From contig CANUEZ040000183.1 of assembly GCA_948099385.1 (NCBI GenBank), forward strand, positions 4,960,001-5,024,000: a DNA stretch of 64,000 bases. The letters run 5' to 3'. The stretch is from Fasciola hepatica (Eukaryota; Platyhelminthes; Trematoda; Plagiorchiida; Fasciolidae). The notes under the pieces are model-generated. The model had not been told where the DNA came from. It searched no databases and worked only from the letters and a program-made list of their open reading frames with translations. Of this stretch, positions 10,620-21,900 are shown one piece after another (position 1 is the first letter of the stretch; the number at the start of each line of letters is the position of its first letter). A program made the position numbers and the translations under genes.

Positions 10620-12738
10620 ATGGCTGCCCACACTGGTTCTGCCGCGATGGTCGATGATACGGAGCTTTTCTGTCGGACTGTTCGTACAACCTACAAGTGT
10701 TTCAAAGCGTTTGAGGAGGATTTTCTACTATTCCAAAGGAATAGTTTGACATCCTTCTACATTTATGCAAGTGTGAGTGCGGAGAATTGGGTTCGCACCC
10801 ACCCTGCCGCATTACCAAAGTCCTTTCCGTATTATCGCGTCAAATATTGCTGTGTGCACAACAGGCGTCCTCAGCGGTCCGCCACGAGGTAAGTATTGTT
10901 GTTGAATTGCTAATTGACATTTCAGATACAAGAACATTCACTGCCCGGCGTTTGTCATGGTTCGGGCTGTCGGAACCCAGTACAAGGTTGTGTCTCACTG
11001 CTTGAGACATAATCATAGGTTTCACTTGCTTAACGAGCAGTTGTACGTTAGTAATAGACGTCTGACTCTTGAACAGGAGTCTCACATCAGCGAGTTGATG
11101 AAGACGTTTCACAACTCGCAGGAAATTTGTTCCTATGCTCGCGATAGGTATAACAGATTGTTTACCGTTGCTGACCTGCAGTCCATCAGGAACAAGGCTG
11201 CGAACTTGGACAGCCGAACAGATGCGCTGCAGGTCAAGCAGTTAGTTAGTGGCAGGGGTTTCCTGCGACTTGTTTACCGGGAATCATTAGTGAGGTACGC
11301 ATTTTTTATTCCACGAACGGTTGTTCCGTTGGTGGATAAGTTTAGCGAAGTTTTGTTGGCTGATGCGACGCATCAGCTAAATTGTGGAGGCTATATTTTG
11401 TGGCACACAATGATAATAGACGAAAGCGGGTTAGGTAGGTCCATTTTTTATGCAATTCTCCCGAACGAGAGTTGCCTAAGTTATCAGTGTGCCATCAGGG
11501 AAATGAGAGAACGCCTACCCAGTTCTCTGAATGCCAAGACGATAATCATCGATAGGAGTTTAGCGCAGTATAATGCCTTCAGGGAGCATTATCCTAACTG
11601 CGCAGTAGTCTTTTGCCGGTTTCATGTTCTGCAAGACATGAGACGGCATTGTTTTCAGTTAAATGGTTTGTCATTAAATGACAAACGGGTTCTGTATCGC
11701 TGGATGAGGTCTCTAGTTTATTCATCTACAAAGGAGCAGTTTGATAGGTTTAAGGTGGCCATAGCCGGTCGATGTATTGCTGCGAAGCACTATCTCGATC
11801 GGGCATGGTTACCTTTTGAGAATATGTGGGCTGATTACGCCGTTAAATCTGTGGTCAATCTCGGCGTATTGACAACTAATCGGGTTGAGATAGAAAATAG
11901 GTATTTGAAAGTGGGATTATCAAAGAGATCGTCATTGGTTGATGTGTTCGCTCGTATTATAAAGCGAACCGAAAATTTGGACGAGGGCAGGCGTCGTCGA
12001 TTGTCTAAGTTGATGGCGGGTTCATTTAAGGATAGTGAGGGGATGGAGAAGTTTAAAGGTTTCCTTAGTCGACTTAGTGTGTACGCGCGGTCTGCCGTTG
12101 AGCAGCACGTTCGTACACATGTAATCACAGCAGTTGCTGCTGGGGACGGTTTCTGGGTTGTTCACTGCAGTCGGTCGCACACAGCTAGGGTTAAAATGGG
12201 TGCAAACCCGCAGTGTTCGTGTAGCTTCAACAAACAGTGGCTACTCGTCTGCGGGCATATCCTGAAGGTATGCGAAGTGATCAAGTACGACACCCACAGG
12301 CTACCTGCGGGTCGTTGGGCTCTGCCGGATGAAGGCACATGGGAAAGCATGTCGCCTCCGGCTATGGAGCCAGAAGTGGTTCACGAAGCACCCGTTGTAA
12401 GCCCTGGTAAGAAATTGTCGTTGTGCGACGACGTTTCGAAGGATATTGCAACTGCTTTAAGCAGTGTTGGGTACAGCAAGTTCATGCAGCTTTTGCCGCA
12501 ATTAGGAAATCTTGCTGCCATAATCGGTTCCGGGAGGGATATTGACATTCATTGCTACGATAGATCTTCCGGAACCACTGTCGATTTGTCGAATGCCAAC
12601 ATACAGTCCCAGTATGTAGGCAAACGCGTCGCTGAACGCAAGATGATGCGTGCAACCCAAATCTCACAACCTGTCCCCAGTTCGTCAAACACATTGATGA
12701 TGGGGTCAATGGAACCAACAACGTCTACGTGGATATGA
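10620..12738 (+). CDS. MULE/FAR1-type transposase with SWIM zinc finger, copy 1 (two exons)
   Basis: Join 10620-10888 and 10926-12738, about 693 residues. Exon 1 plus the start of exon 2 form a WRKY/GCM1-like (FAR1) DNA-binding finger: Cys at KYCCVH, Cys at NIHCPAF and the His pair in RHNH. It is complete only after splicing. The MULE catalytic domain follows, with Asp in LLADATHQ (11362), Asp in IIIDRS (11551) and Glu in NRVEIENRYL (11887 or 11893), plus the CRFH motif typical of the family. A SWIM finger CSC...CGH lies at 12214-12261. The last ~13 residues (from about 12698) are translated from antisense Gypsy integrase DNA, so the native C-terminus is missing. The frame has no stops, so the copy is young or maintained. 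A domesticated gene is possible but unsupported. Confidence 0.88.
10889..10925 (+). other. 37-nt spliceosomal mini-intron
   Basis: GTAAGT at the 5' end, a T-rich tract and TTTCAG at the 3' end. Removing it joins codon AG|A in phase with the downstream frame and completes the zinc finger across the junction; unspliced, translation stops at the TAA within GTAAGT. Introns this short are characteristic of flatworm 5' gene ends. Confidence 0.88.
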
Positions 12739-12839
12739 TCGAAGCTGTCCAGCGAAGGAGGATGTGAAACAGCAAAACATCACAGACTCACCGGGCGGGC
12801 GAATAATTCAGGAGGTTCTGAAAGTTTCGGGCTCACGAA
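12698..12839 (-). other. Gypsy integrase scrap fused to leader (deletion junction)
   Basis: On the minus strand, the leader next to the LTR at 12840 runs into integrase sequence at CTTCGATCATATCCACG, skipping gag, protease, RT and RNase H. About 45 bp of integrase remain before MULE sequence begins. The same leader-integrase junction occurs at 15363-15504 and at 25851/25852. Confidence 0.85.
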
Positions 12840-13077
12840 TATAAAAGACATTCGAATGCGATTGGCGAACGTGTCTCCTATCGGGTCTAGCAGCGAATAC
12901 CAACGATAACCCCTCTATCGGACGAATAGAGAAGACGTAAGTCGGTTTACAGATGCGAGGTGTATTCTATATATCGTGGCACCGAAACAGTACCGATACG
13001 AGAGATACACCGAACGGAAAACGGAACGAAACGCGACGGCTGTGCTGAGAGCGAACCGCGAGCAAACGAACGAAAAG
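12840..13077 (-). repeat. Chimeric truncated Gypsy LTR
   Basis: The first ~23 bp (from 12840) match the subtype-2 LTR at 15505. After a stretch of 24 bp common to both subtypes (12863-12886), the rest matches the subtype-1 LTR at 10175 and ends at the same CGAAAAG/MULE border. This is the expected product of recombination inside the shared 24 bp. Confidence 0.85.
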
Positions 13078-15362
13078 GGTAGTCATGTACGGTCCACCCT
13101 TAAATGTTGTCATTTTGCCGTTATGGATGCATACCTTGGGAAATCGCTTTAACGGAATGTTGTTTTCGCGTAGAAAATGAGAATGGTATGTAAAATGTTA
13201 CTCGCATTTTTGTTTGAGTCAGGCCCAGAGCAGTATATAAGTAACTGTGATCAAGGTTACAGCCATTCTTCCTGGCTTGTTGTCATGGCTGCCCACACTG
13301 GTTCTGCCGCGATGGTCGATGATACGGAGCTTTTCTGTCGGACTGTTCGTACAACCTACAAGTGTTTCAAAGCGTTTGAGGAGGATTTTCTACTATTCCA
13401 AAGGAATAGTTTGACATCCTTCTACATTTATGCAAGTGTGAGTGCGGAGAATTGGGTTCGCACCCACCCTGCCGCATTACCAAAGTCCTTTCCGTATTAT
13501 CGCGTCAAATATTGCTGTGTGCACAACAGGCGTCCTCAGCGGTCCGCCACGAGGTAAGTATTGTTGTTGAATTGCTAATTGACATTTCAGATACAAGAAC
13601 ATTCACTGCCCGGCGTTTGTCATGGTTCGGGCTGTCGGAACCCAGTACAAGGTTGTGTCTCACTGCTTGAGACATAATCATAGGTTTCACTTGCTTAACG
13701 AGCAGTTGTACGTTAGTAATAGACGTCTGACTCTTGAACAGGAGTCTCACATCAGCGAGTTGATGAAGACGTTTCACAACTCGCAGGAAATTTGTTCCTA
13801 TGCTCGCGATAGGTATAACAGATTGTTTACCGTTGCTGACCTGCAGTCCATCAGGAACAAGGCTGCGAACTTGGACAGCCGAACAGATGCGCTGCAGGTC
13901 AAGCAGTTAGTTAGTGGCAGGGGTTTCCTGCGACTTGTTTACCGGGAATCATTAGTGAGGTACGCATTTTTTATTCCACGAACGGTTGTTCCGTTGGTGG
14001 ATAAGTTTAGCGAAGTTTTGTTGGCTGATGCGACGCATCAGCTAAATTGTGGAGGCTATATTTTGTGGCACACAATGATAATAGACGAAAGCGGGTTAGG
14101 TAGGTCCATTTTTTATGCAATTCTCCCGAACGAGAGTTGCCTAAGTTATCAGTGTGCCATCAGGGAAATGAGAGAACGCCTACCCAGTTCTCTGAATGCC
14201 AAGACGATAATCATCGATAGGAGTTTAGCGCAGTATAATGCCTTCAGGGAGCATTATCCTAACTGCGCAGTAGTCTTTTGCCGGTTTCATGTTCTGCAAG
14301 ACATGAGACGGCATTGTTTTCAGTTAAATGGTTTGTCATTAAATGACAAACGGGTTCTGTATCGCTGGATGAGGTCTCTAGTTTATTCATCTACAAAGGA
14401 GCAGTTTGATAGGTTTAAGGTGGCCATAGCCGGTCGATGTATTGCTGCGAAGCACTATCTCGATCGGGCATGGTTACCTTTTGAGAATATGTGGGCTGAT
14501 TACGCCGTTAAATCTGTGGTCAATCTCGGCGTATTGACAACTAATCGGGTTGAGATAGAAAATAGGTATTTGAAAGTGGGATTATCAAAGAGATCGTCAT
14601 TGGTTGATGTGTTCGCTCGTATTATAAAGCGAACCGAAAATTTGGACGAGGGCAGGCGTCGTCGATTGTCTAAGTTGATGGCGGGTTCATTTAAGGATAG
14701 TGAGGGGATGGAGAAGTTTAAAGGTTTCCTTAGTCGACTTAGTGTGTACGCGCGGTCTGCCGTTGAGCAGCACGTTCGTACACATGTAATCACAGCAGTT
14801 GCTGCTGGGGACGGTTTCTGGGTTGTTCACTGCAGTCGGTCGCACACAGCTAGGGTTAAAATGGGTGCAAACCCGCAGTGTTCGTGTAGCTTCAACAAAC
14901 AGTGGCTACTCGTCTGCGGGCATATCCTGAAGGTATGCGAAGTGATCAAGTACGACACCCACAGGCTACCTGCGGGTCGTTGGGCTCTGCCGGATGAAGG
15001 CACATGGGAAAGCATGTCGCCTCCGGCTATGGAGCCAGAAGTGGTTCACGAAGCACCCGTTGTAAGCCCTGGTAAGAAATTGTCGTTGTGCGACGACGTT
15101 TCGAAGGATATTGCAACTGCTTTAAGCAGTGTTGGGTACAGCAAGTTCATGCAGCTTTTGCCGCAATTAGGAAATCTTGCTGCCATAATCGGTTCCGGGA
15201 GGGATATTGACATTCATTGCTACGATAGATCTTCCGGAACCACTGTCGATTTGTCGAATGCCAACATACAGTCCCAGTATGTAGGCAAACGCGTCGCTGA
15301 ACGCAAGATGATGCGTGCAACCCAAATCTCACAACCTGTCCCCAGTTCGTCAAACACATTGA
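13078..15362 (+). mobile_element. MULE transposon, copy 2, 3'-truncated
   Basis: Appears identical to copy 1 at an offset of 2,665 bp, including both borders. It arose with the tandem duplication, not by transposition, because the flanking Gypsy pieces are duplicated with it. Confidence 0.88.
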
Positions 15363-15403
15363 TGATGGGGTCAATGGAACCAACAACGTCTACGTGGATA
15401 TGA
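13285..15403 (+). CDS. MULE/FAR1-type transposase with SWIM zinc finger, copy 2 (two exons)
   Basis: Join 13285-13553 and 13591-15403, with the same predicted protein as copy 1: FAR1-like finger, catalytic Asp/Asp/Glu and SWIM finger in the same order, and the same Gypsy-derived C-terminal residues. The TATA box is at 13234-13241. No difference from copy 1 was seen in the coding frames, which points to a very recent duplication or an assembly artefact. Confidence 0.86.
13554..13590 (+). other. 37-nt mini-intron, copy 2
   Basis: Same donor, acceptor and phase as the intron at 10889-10925. Confidence 0.86.
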
Positions 15404-15504
15404 TCGAAGCTGTCCAGCGAAGGAGGATGTGAAACAGCAAAACATCACAGACTCACCGGGCGGGCGAATAATTCAGGAGGTTCTGAAAGTTTCGGGCTCA
15501 CGAA
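15363..15504 (-). other. Gypsy integrase scrap fused to leader, second copy
   Basis: Same sequence as 12698-12839, carrying the same internal-deletion junction, and directly joined to the complete LTR at 15505. Confidence 0.85.
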
Positions 15505-15916
15505 TATAAAAGACATTCGAATGCGATTGGCGAACGTGTCTCCTATCGGGTATAGCAGCGAAATATCAACGATATCCCCTCTGTCGGACGAATAAAGAAG
15601 TTACGAGTCGGTTTACAGATGCGAGGTGTATTATATATACCGTGGCACTGAAACAGTACCGATACGAGAGATACACCGAACAGAAAACGGAACGAAACGC
15701 GACGGCTGTGCTGAGAGCGAACCGCGAGCGAACGACCGAAAAGTGAGTGATTTGAAACGAGGTCGACGGAAACCTCGGAAAAGTCAGTCCAGTAAAACGT
15801 ACGCAACCGGAGAACACTGAGGTCAATGTCAAACGTCAGAAAAGATTGTGGAGAGAATAGATCCAAAATGGTGTCCAGAAAATAGTCATTTTCTTAAAAC
15901 GATCGAGGTCACTACA
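15505..15916 (-). repeat. Complete Gypsy LTR, subtype 2
   Basis: 412 bp with the subtype-2 markers GTATAGCAGCGAAATATC and ATTGTGGAGAGAATAG, shared with LTRs 17072 and 25946 and absent from 4972. It ends with CACTACA, followed by CATC. Confidence 0.9.
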
Positions 15917-15920
15917 CATC

Positions 15921-17067
15921 TATGAAATGCCGCTTCAGCGAAACTTCAAGGAAACGGGAGAAGCTTATCATCAGGAAAAGCCACGAAACTTCAACAAATT
16001 GCTACGAAAATCAAGTTATTCAATTTTTACTACGAACCGGTGTCTCCTTGGTCTCCCTTAGCTTTCTAGTACAAATAAAGAGATAGCGCGAATTATGCTA
16101 AATGCTACAATATACGTACCAATAATCGTGCACACAGTGGTTGCAGTTACCTTGTATTCTACCAGAACGAACAAAAGTGGTCATCATCCATCTCTGTTTA
16201 CCAGCTTGCTAAAGCTGAATCCATCCACTTAGCATTGAAAACATCATGACGCTGCACGGTTCCCGATGAGTGATAGAAGTCGATTCATGGCATGAGAGAA
16301 GTTACAGTATCTGATTTGCTGTGTGAGTGATAACACTTATCACAGTTCATATTAAGGGTCTTTTGCAATAAGGTTTCACGTGCCTTCAGATAATTTTATA
16401 TGCACCATACGGATTGTACTTTCCATTCTGTCACCAGTGCGACAGATCCAACTTTTAAATTGTCCGGTACATTCAAAAAGGAATGGGTGTTAATAAAATC
16501 AACTTGGTACCGCATACAATAAGACTGTCGAAAAACAATCTGAACCACCGAGGAATTCAGAGGAGTTGATTACAAACTGGTATCTATCCGTCGATAATCT
16601 CGGTTTAATCGCAACTTTTACTGGCGAGAATTTTGTCAGCATGCAAATATATGGCCCATGCAATCAGGCCGACGCTCACAATCCAAGTGAATCTTTCGAT
16701 AATTTGCCTACTGACAAGCATAAAAGTAGCCCGGTGCAGAATGTGGTTTCAGTGGGCGTGGGCAAGTCTCCAGAATTTTTTCACCATTTGAAAAAAAACT
16801 GCACAAATTTGCAATTCGAGGACGGCTTAATTCAGAATTTTCGGGAATTGTTATCGTTCTTGTTTTACCTGGTCAAAGGATCTGAAGTATCAAGATGTAA
16901 AAAACGGAGACAGCCGCATTTAAAGGAACGTTGGACCAAAAAACATTTTCGCGTGCAGCATTTAAAGATAGTTTGATCAAAAACTGTGTCCGACAAAGGA
17001 ATATCAAATAATTTATGTATCAAAACAAATTTATTCAATGAAATAGGAAAATATCAAATGATCTATG
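15921..17067. other. Spacer between Gypsy elements, no recognised gene
   Basis: 1.15 kb of AT-rich sequence. A 136-codon plus frame at 16566-16976 has no recognisable domain and could be chance. Short imperfect direct repeats (GCATTTAAAG ... CAAAAA) occur at 16914-16985. Confidence 0.4.
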
Positions 17068-17071
17068 AACT

Positions 17072-17484
17072 TATAGATGACGTTCGAGTGCGGTTGGCGA
17101 ACGTGTCTCCTATCGGGTATAGCAGCGAAATATCAACGATATCCCCTCTGTCGGACGAATAAAGAAGTTACGAGTCGGTTTACAGATGCGAGGTGTATTA
17201 TATATACCGTGGCACTGAAACAGTACCGATACGAGAGATACACCGAACAGAAAACGGAACGAAACGCGACGGCTGTGCAGAAAGCGAACCGCGAGCGAAC
17301 GACCGAAAGTGAAAGCGATTTGAAACGAGGTCGCCGGAAACCTCGGAAAAGTCAGTCCAGTAAAACGTACGCAACCGGAGAACACTGAGGTCAATGTCAA
17401 ACGTCAGAAAAGATTGTGGAGAGAATAGATCCAAAATGGTGTCCAGAAAATAGTCATTTTCTCAAAACGATCGAGGTCACTACA
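17072..17484 (-). repeat. Gypsy 3' LTR, subtype 2
   Basis: 413 bp starting TGTAGTGACC (at 17484, minus strand), with the polypurine tract GCGGGGGGCTGC immediately upstream. It shows a handful of differences from its partner at 25946. Confidence 0.9.
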
Positions 17485-18041
17485 GCAGCCCCCCGCTAGA
17501 AAGCACGGAAAGCTTTCGAAAAATGGCAAGGAGGAGAAGGCATACAAACGATATTCGTGCCCATGAATGCGTGCACAATACGTGAATGCAGCTGTGCTGT
17601 AGGATGCTGACGAGCAGAGTCCGTGGTATGCAGGAACCGTAGGATGATGGTCGAGCGTAAACCAGATTCGTTGCCAATGACGTCGGTTGCGTAAATCGTC
17701 ATCAAGGTGTGCCACACCAATAACGTCCAGTGTCGGGTAACCGTTAACCAATATGATATCCGGAAGCCAAATCGATAGGTTCGTAAATGGGCAGGAACGA
17801 GAACGACAAGGCCGATCCAGAATGCAAACGTTGGTGCTAAAATTCTCCAAATTTCGTGGGACCAGCGAAGCGTGTCATATGGCGAGGTTCCATGGAACGA
17901 AATAAAACGAAAAACTGGTGTAGCAACCGCAATGGACTTGACTGGAATACAGTATTAACTAATGAGGTATGTTAAATCGTGTCGAAACGATAAACACGAA
18001 AGTTATTACTGCGAAGTGCAATGGTTAAGATCGTGTTTGAC
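17485..18041 (-). other. Gypsy post-pol segment
   Basis: Nearly identical to 5383-5941. A minus frame is open over 17404-17850 without a clear domain. Confidence 0.6.
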
Positions 18042-18592
18042 CTAGTCGCGAAAACGTGCTGGGCAAACGATCTTCCGACCGGAACGTGAGACGGGAGCCT
18101 CATTCACGGACGGCTGCGTAGGCGTGCTCTGCTGACTTGAACGTGAGACAGTATTCTCATTCGAGGACGTAGCAGGGCCAACTGGCTGCTGACTTGAACG
18201 TGGGACGATAGCCTCATTCGAAGTCGTAGCAGTACCAACTGGGTGCTGTCCTGAACGTGAGACGATAGCCTCATTCGAAGTCGTAGCAGGCAACGCTAAC
18301 TGCAGACCTTGACGTGACACGGAAGTGTCGTCAACAGGCAGTGCAGGGTTACCATGGAATCTCATGTCAGCGGGCGACACGCTATCATCAACGTACGCGG
18401 CTTTGAGACGATCGATGCTAACGGTATCGACGCGACCGTGTCGATCAACCTTAAAGGTCTTATCGTGACGAGAAATCACGCGAAATGGACCTTCGTAAGG
18501 CTGTTGTAATGGTTTCCGTACCGAATCAACACGAATGAATACATGCGAACAAGTTTTGAGTTCGGTCGGAACAAAAACCTGTGGTCGCTGTA
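18042..18592 (-). pseudogene. pol: Gypsy pol C-terminal part
   Basis: The last ~145 codons of Pol are the same as those of the element at 4972, including the basic repetitive tail ending in PARFRD. Pol is cut at 18592 by the BEL insertion and resumes at 25277. Confidence 0.88.
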
Positions 18593-18970
18593 TGTAACAG
18601 CCGGTCGTGGAAAATCCCCCTTTTTCCCTCGCGATTCAGTGTTTTTCCCAACATCACTCATTTGCATACACTATTGACTTATCTTTACGAACTGGTTGTT
18701 TTTCTGGACCAACTAGTGTTTGTTCGCGCCCAGACCGCTACTTTGGCACATCCTTGTTCAGGACCTGCGTGACACATGTGCTGTTTGCTCACACGCTGCT
18801 ATTCGGTTTCTCGTTGTTCAGCCCTTGTGATCGTATTATTGAGGTTTGTATATTTTTTATGTCATTGTTCATGTAATAATCTAGTATCGTAGAATATCGC
18901 GGATAATCGTCTTTTTGGATTTCGTTATCCGTTGCGAATTTGGCTACGCATTGCTCAAACGTTCGTTACA
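18593..18970 (+). repeat. BEL copy 1 5' LTR
   Basis: 378 bp. It is followed directly by ATACTCAGTAGATCAATTTGG, where the primer-binding site should be; I could not assign the tRNA. Confidence 0.93.
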
Positions 18971-21900
18971 ATACTCAGTAGATCAATTTGGAACGAGGAA
19001 AAACACGCAAAATGCCAAGAAAAGGATCGAAAACATTGGAATACGGACAGGAAGTAACACGGAAGTCTCTGGGAAGGTTTTGGGTACATTTGATTCTTTA
19101 GTAAATGCTAGATCGCCTAGTCTTGTCAGTGCTAGTTCAAGTGGCAATGAGAGCAATATTGATCGTAATGATGTTGATTTATGTAGGCTGAGAATACTAG
19201 ACCTAGAACAACAGTTACTATCGGCTAGACTACAGGCGCAGGAAGCAGAGAAGTGCTCACAGAAAGAGCGAGAGCACGAGACCAGCGACTTCGACACCTC
19301 CGATAGATTAAGATGCAATAAGATAGGGAACCCCGTGCCGGTCGCCGGCTACAAACCACCATCGATCAATCTGCCTAGAGTGGAACTAACGGTTTTCGAC
19401 GGGCGAGCTGAGCAATACTGCAAGTTTGTCAAGCAGTTCGAGACGTTCGTTGAAAATAAGGTAACCGACCCTGGGCAAAGGCTTCTCTACCTTACTCACT
19501 ACTGCCGAGGCCGAGCAAGAGAAGCTCTCGACGGGTGCACCATGCTCGACCCGGAACAAGGCTACACAAGGGCAAGGAAGATTCTAAGGGACTTGTTTGG
19601 CCAACCGTTCAAAGTAGCCCGTAACCTAAAAGAGGGCGTGATGGCAGAGGCAAAGAGAACCAAGGAAGACGTCTACACCATGGCCGACCTGGTGATTAAG
19701 ATGCAAAACTGCTCAATAGCCCTCGACCATTTAGGTTACAGGGCTGACCTAGACGCCATGCACACTTTGGAAGGCATAGTCCGTCACCTCTCTCCCGACT
19801 TACAGTGTCGGTGGGCGGAAGAAGCAGAACGGATAAGCCGAAGCGACAGAGAAACCAACTTCGAAGACCTGACCGAATACTTGGACAGGCAAACGAAGAT
19901 AGCTGACAGCAGGTTCGGCCGGCTCATCCGGGACAGCAACCGAGCAAACAAGCCCACTACTAGCCAAGTCCAAACCCCTGTACGGGAACATCCAAAGTAC
20001 CAGCCTTGGACCAATACACACGTCATTTCACGAGATGCTGCGGCGAAACCAAATTGCAGGTCTTGTGGTACTAGCCATGGCCTACCAGAATGCCCCAAGT
20101 TCGGCAACGCCACAATAGACGAACGGTGGGGAATGGCGAGGATGGCAGGAGCATGTTTTATCTGTCTCAACACCACGCACCGAGCAGCAGCCTGTAGGAC
20201 AAGGAATCGATGTGGTTACGAGGGCTGCACGGGCAGACACCATCGGCTGCTGCATCAAGCGAGAGTAACCATATCCGAGGCGAGTACCAAACCCAGCGTT
20301 ATTTGTTCAACATCACGATCTGCCAGTAAACCGGTACGTTTAGGCGTAGTGGCCGTGGGAGTAGTGTTTCTGACTCGGGTAGTCAAGGCGTTGGCTTTCG
20401 TTGATAGTGGATCCGACACCACTTTAGTGAAAGAGCGGTTTGCCGACAAACACCAACTGGCTAAAGGTGCGACGTCGTCGGCAGTGAGCACGGTGGGCGG
20501 AACACAGGTAATGACTGCCGGTAGATTGAGGCTGCAACTCATCTCTCTAGACACTAACGAGGAAATTGAACCAACGGAGGCATTCACGTTAGCGGATCTC
20601 CCCATGCGAGCACCAAGGTCGGTGAACGTAATCTTGACTCGGTGGCCCAACCTGCAGGATGTAACCGTTGTAGACTGGGAAGATGATGAACTGGATCTCC
20701 TCATGGGCTGCGACGTGCCAGAGGCGCATTGGTTGCTTGACCAGAGATTGGACGACCGCCAGGCACCTTATGCCGTACGCACGGCTCTGGGATGGATGTT
20801 ATACGGTCCATTTGGGGTACGCGGTTCCGTGAATTACTTATCCGCCGAAACGGACCGCATAGAGTATCATCTGCAGCGGCTGTATGAAAAGGAGTTTCAT
20901 GACATTGGAGACGAAAGACCGACGTTGTCTCAAGAGGATCACTTCACTCTACAAACGGTGCGGCAAGGCACTAGAGGCTTTAAAATGCAGTTCGAGGTTC
21001 CCCTCTCATGGCGCACATCTGTCGACCCGTGGACTGACAACAGAAATTATGTTCTCCAACGATTACTACGACTAAAAGAACGCTTCATTCGAGACCAGAA
21101 TCTGTGGGAACGATACGCGGATTTGATGGAGCGAAACGAGGCCCTCGGTTACGTTGAAAAGGTGCCTGCCAACACCGACAGCAAAGGGGGTATCTGGTAT
21201 CTGCCTCACCACCCGGTTATCAACCCCAAGAAACCCAATAAACTGCGCGTGGTCTTCGACTGTGCGGCCAAGTTCCAGGGCAAGTCGTTAAACGATCGCC
21301 TACTACAAGGGCCTGACTGGACAACACCATTAATCGACTTTTTGTGCCGTTTCAGAGTGGGTAAAGTGGCTTTGTCTGCCGACATTAAGGAAATGTTTCA
21401 TCAGGTAAAGATTCCGGTAGGAGAACGAGATGCGTTGCGTTTCCTGTGGTGGGAAGGGAGCGACCGGAACAACGCAGTGGTGAACTATAGGATGACCGTC
21501 CACCCCTTCGGAGCCATATCGTCAACATTTTGTGCAAACTACGCCCTCCGAGAATCAGCGAACAAACATGGCGATCTAGTACATTGGACGGTGGTAGAAA
21601 GCATCAGCAGGAACTTCTACGTCGACGACCACCTTGGGTCATTAGATGATGTGGAATCAGCTCTAGAGCAGTTCAGGGGTCTGACGAGATTCCTGGAAGA
21701 GGGCGGCTTCCATCTAACCAAATGGATGTCGAACGCTTCAGAAGTGCTGAAGGTCGTCCCGTATCACGAAAAGGCCGAAAGGGTAAGAGATTTGGACGGC
21801 TCTCCACTTCCTATCGAACGCACTTTAGGGATACAATGGGACGCGGAAACGGACGATTTTGTTTTCGAACTAAACGTTCCCGAGCTGCCAATAACCCGTC

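Larger units (their letters stand above)
10413..12697 (+). mobile_element. MULE transposon, copy 1, 3'-truncated
   Basis: The element starts abruptly in the Gypsy LTR with GGTAGTCATGTACGGTCCAC, a plausible outer edge of a terminal inverted repeat. No inverted copy of it was found at the other end: the MULE coding frame runs directly into antisense Gypsy integrase DNA at about 12698. The right terminus is therefore lost, and the copy should be unable to move on its own ends. An apparently identical copy lies 2,665 bp to the right. Confidence 0.85.
4972..15916 (-). mobile_element. Composite: CsRn1-type Ty3/Gypsy element plus tandem Gypsy/MULE chimeric units
   Basis: Read on the minus strand from the right: full LTR (15916-15505), leader, integrase scrap, antisense MULE, partial LTR, then the same unit again, then leader, gag, pol, post-pol segment and 3' LTR (5382-4972). 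The 4 bp outside both ends are CATC (4968-4971 and 15917-15920). The two outer LTRs belong to different sequence subtypes, so the matching flank is surprising. The left LTR pairs by sequence with the truncated LTR at 10175. The array is best explained by DNA-level recombination between LTRs, not by one clean integration. Confidence 0.85.

Noticed and set aside
11835..12128. Minus-strand frames opposite the MULE gene
   Set aside because: Shadows of a real coding region in another frame.
18607..18876. Open frame of 89 codons within the BEL LTR, repeated at 24914-25183
   Set aside because: It lies wholly in LTR sequence and is duplicated only because the LTR is. No domain.
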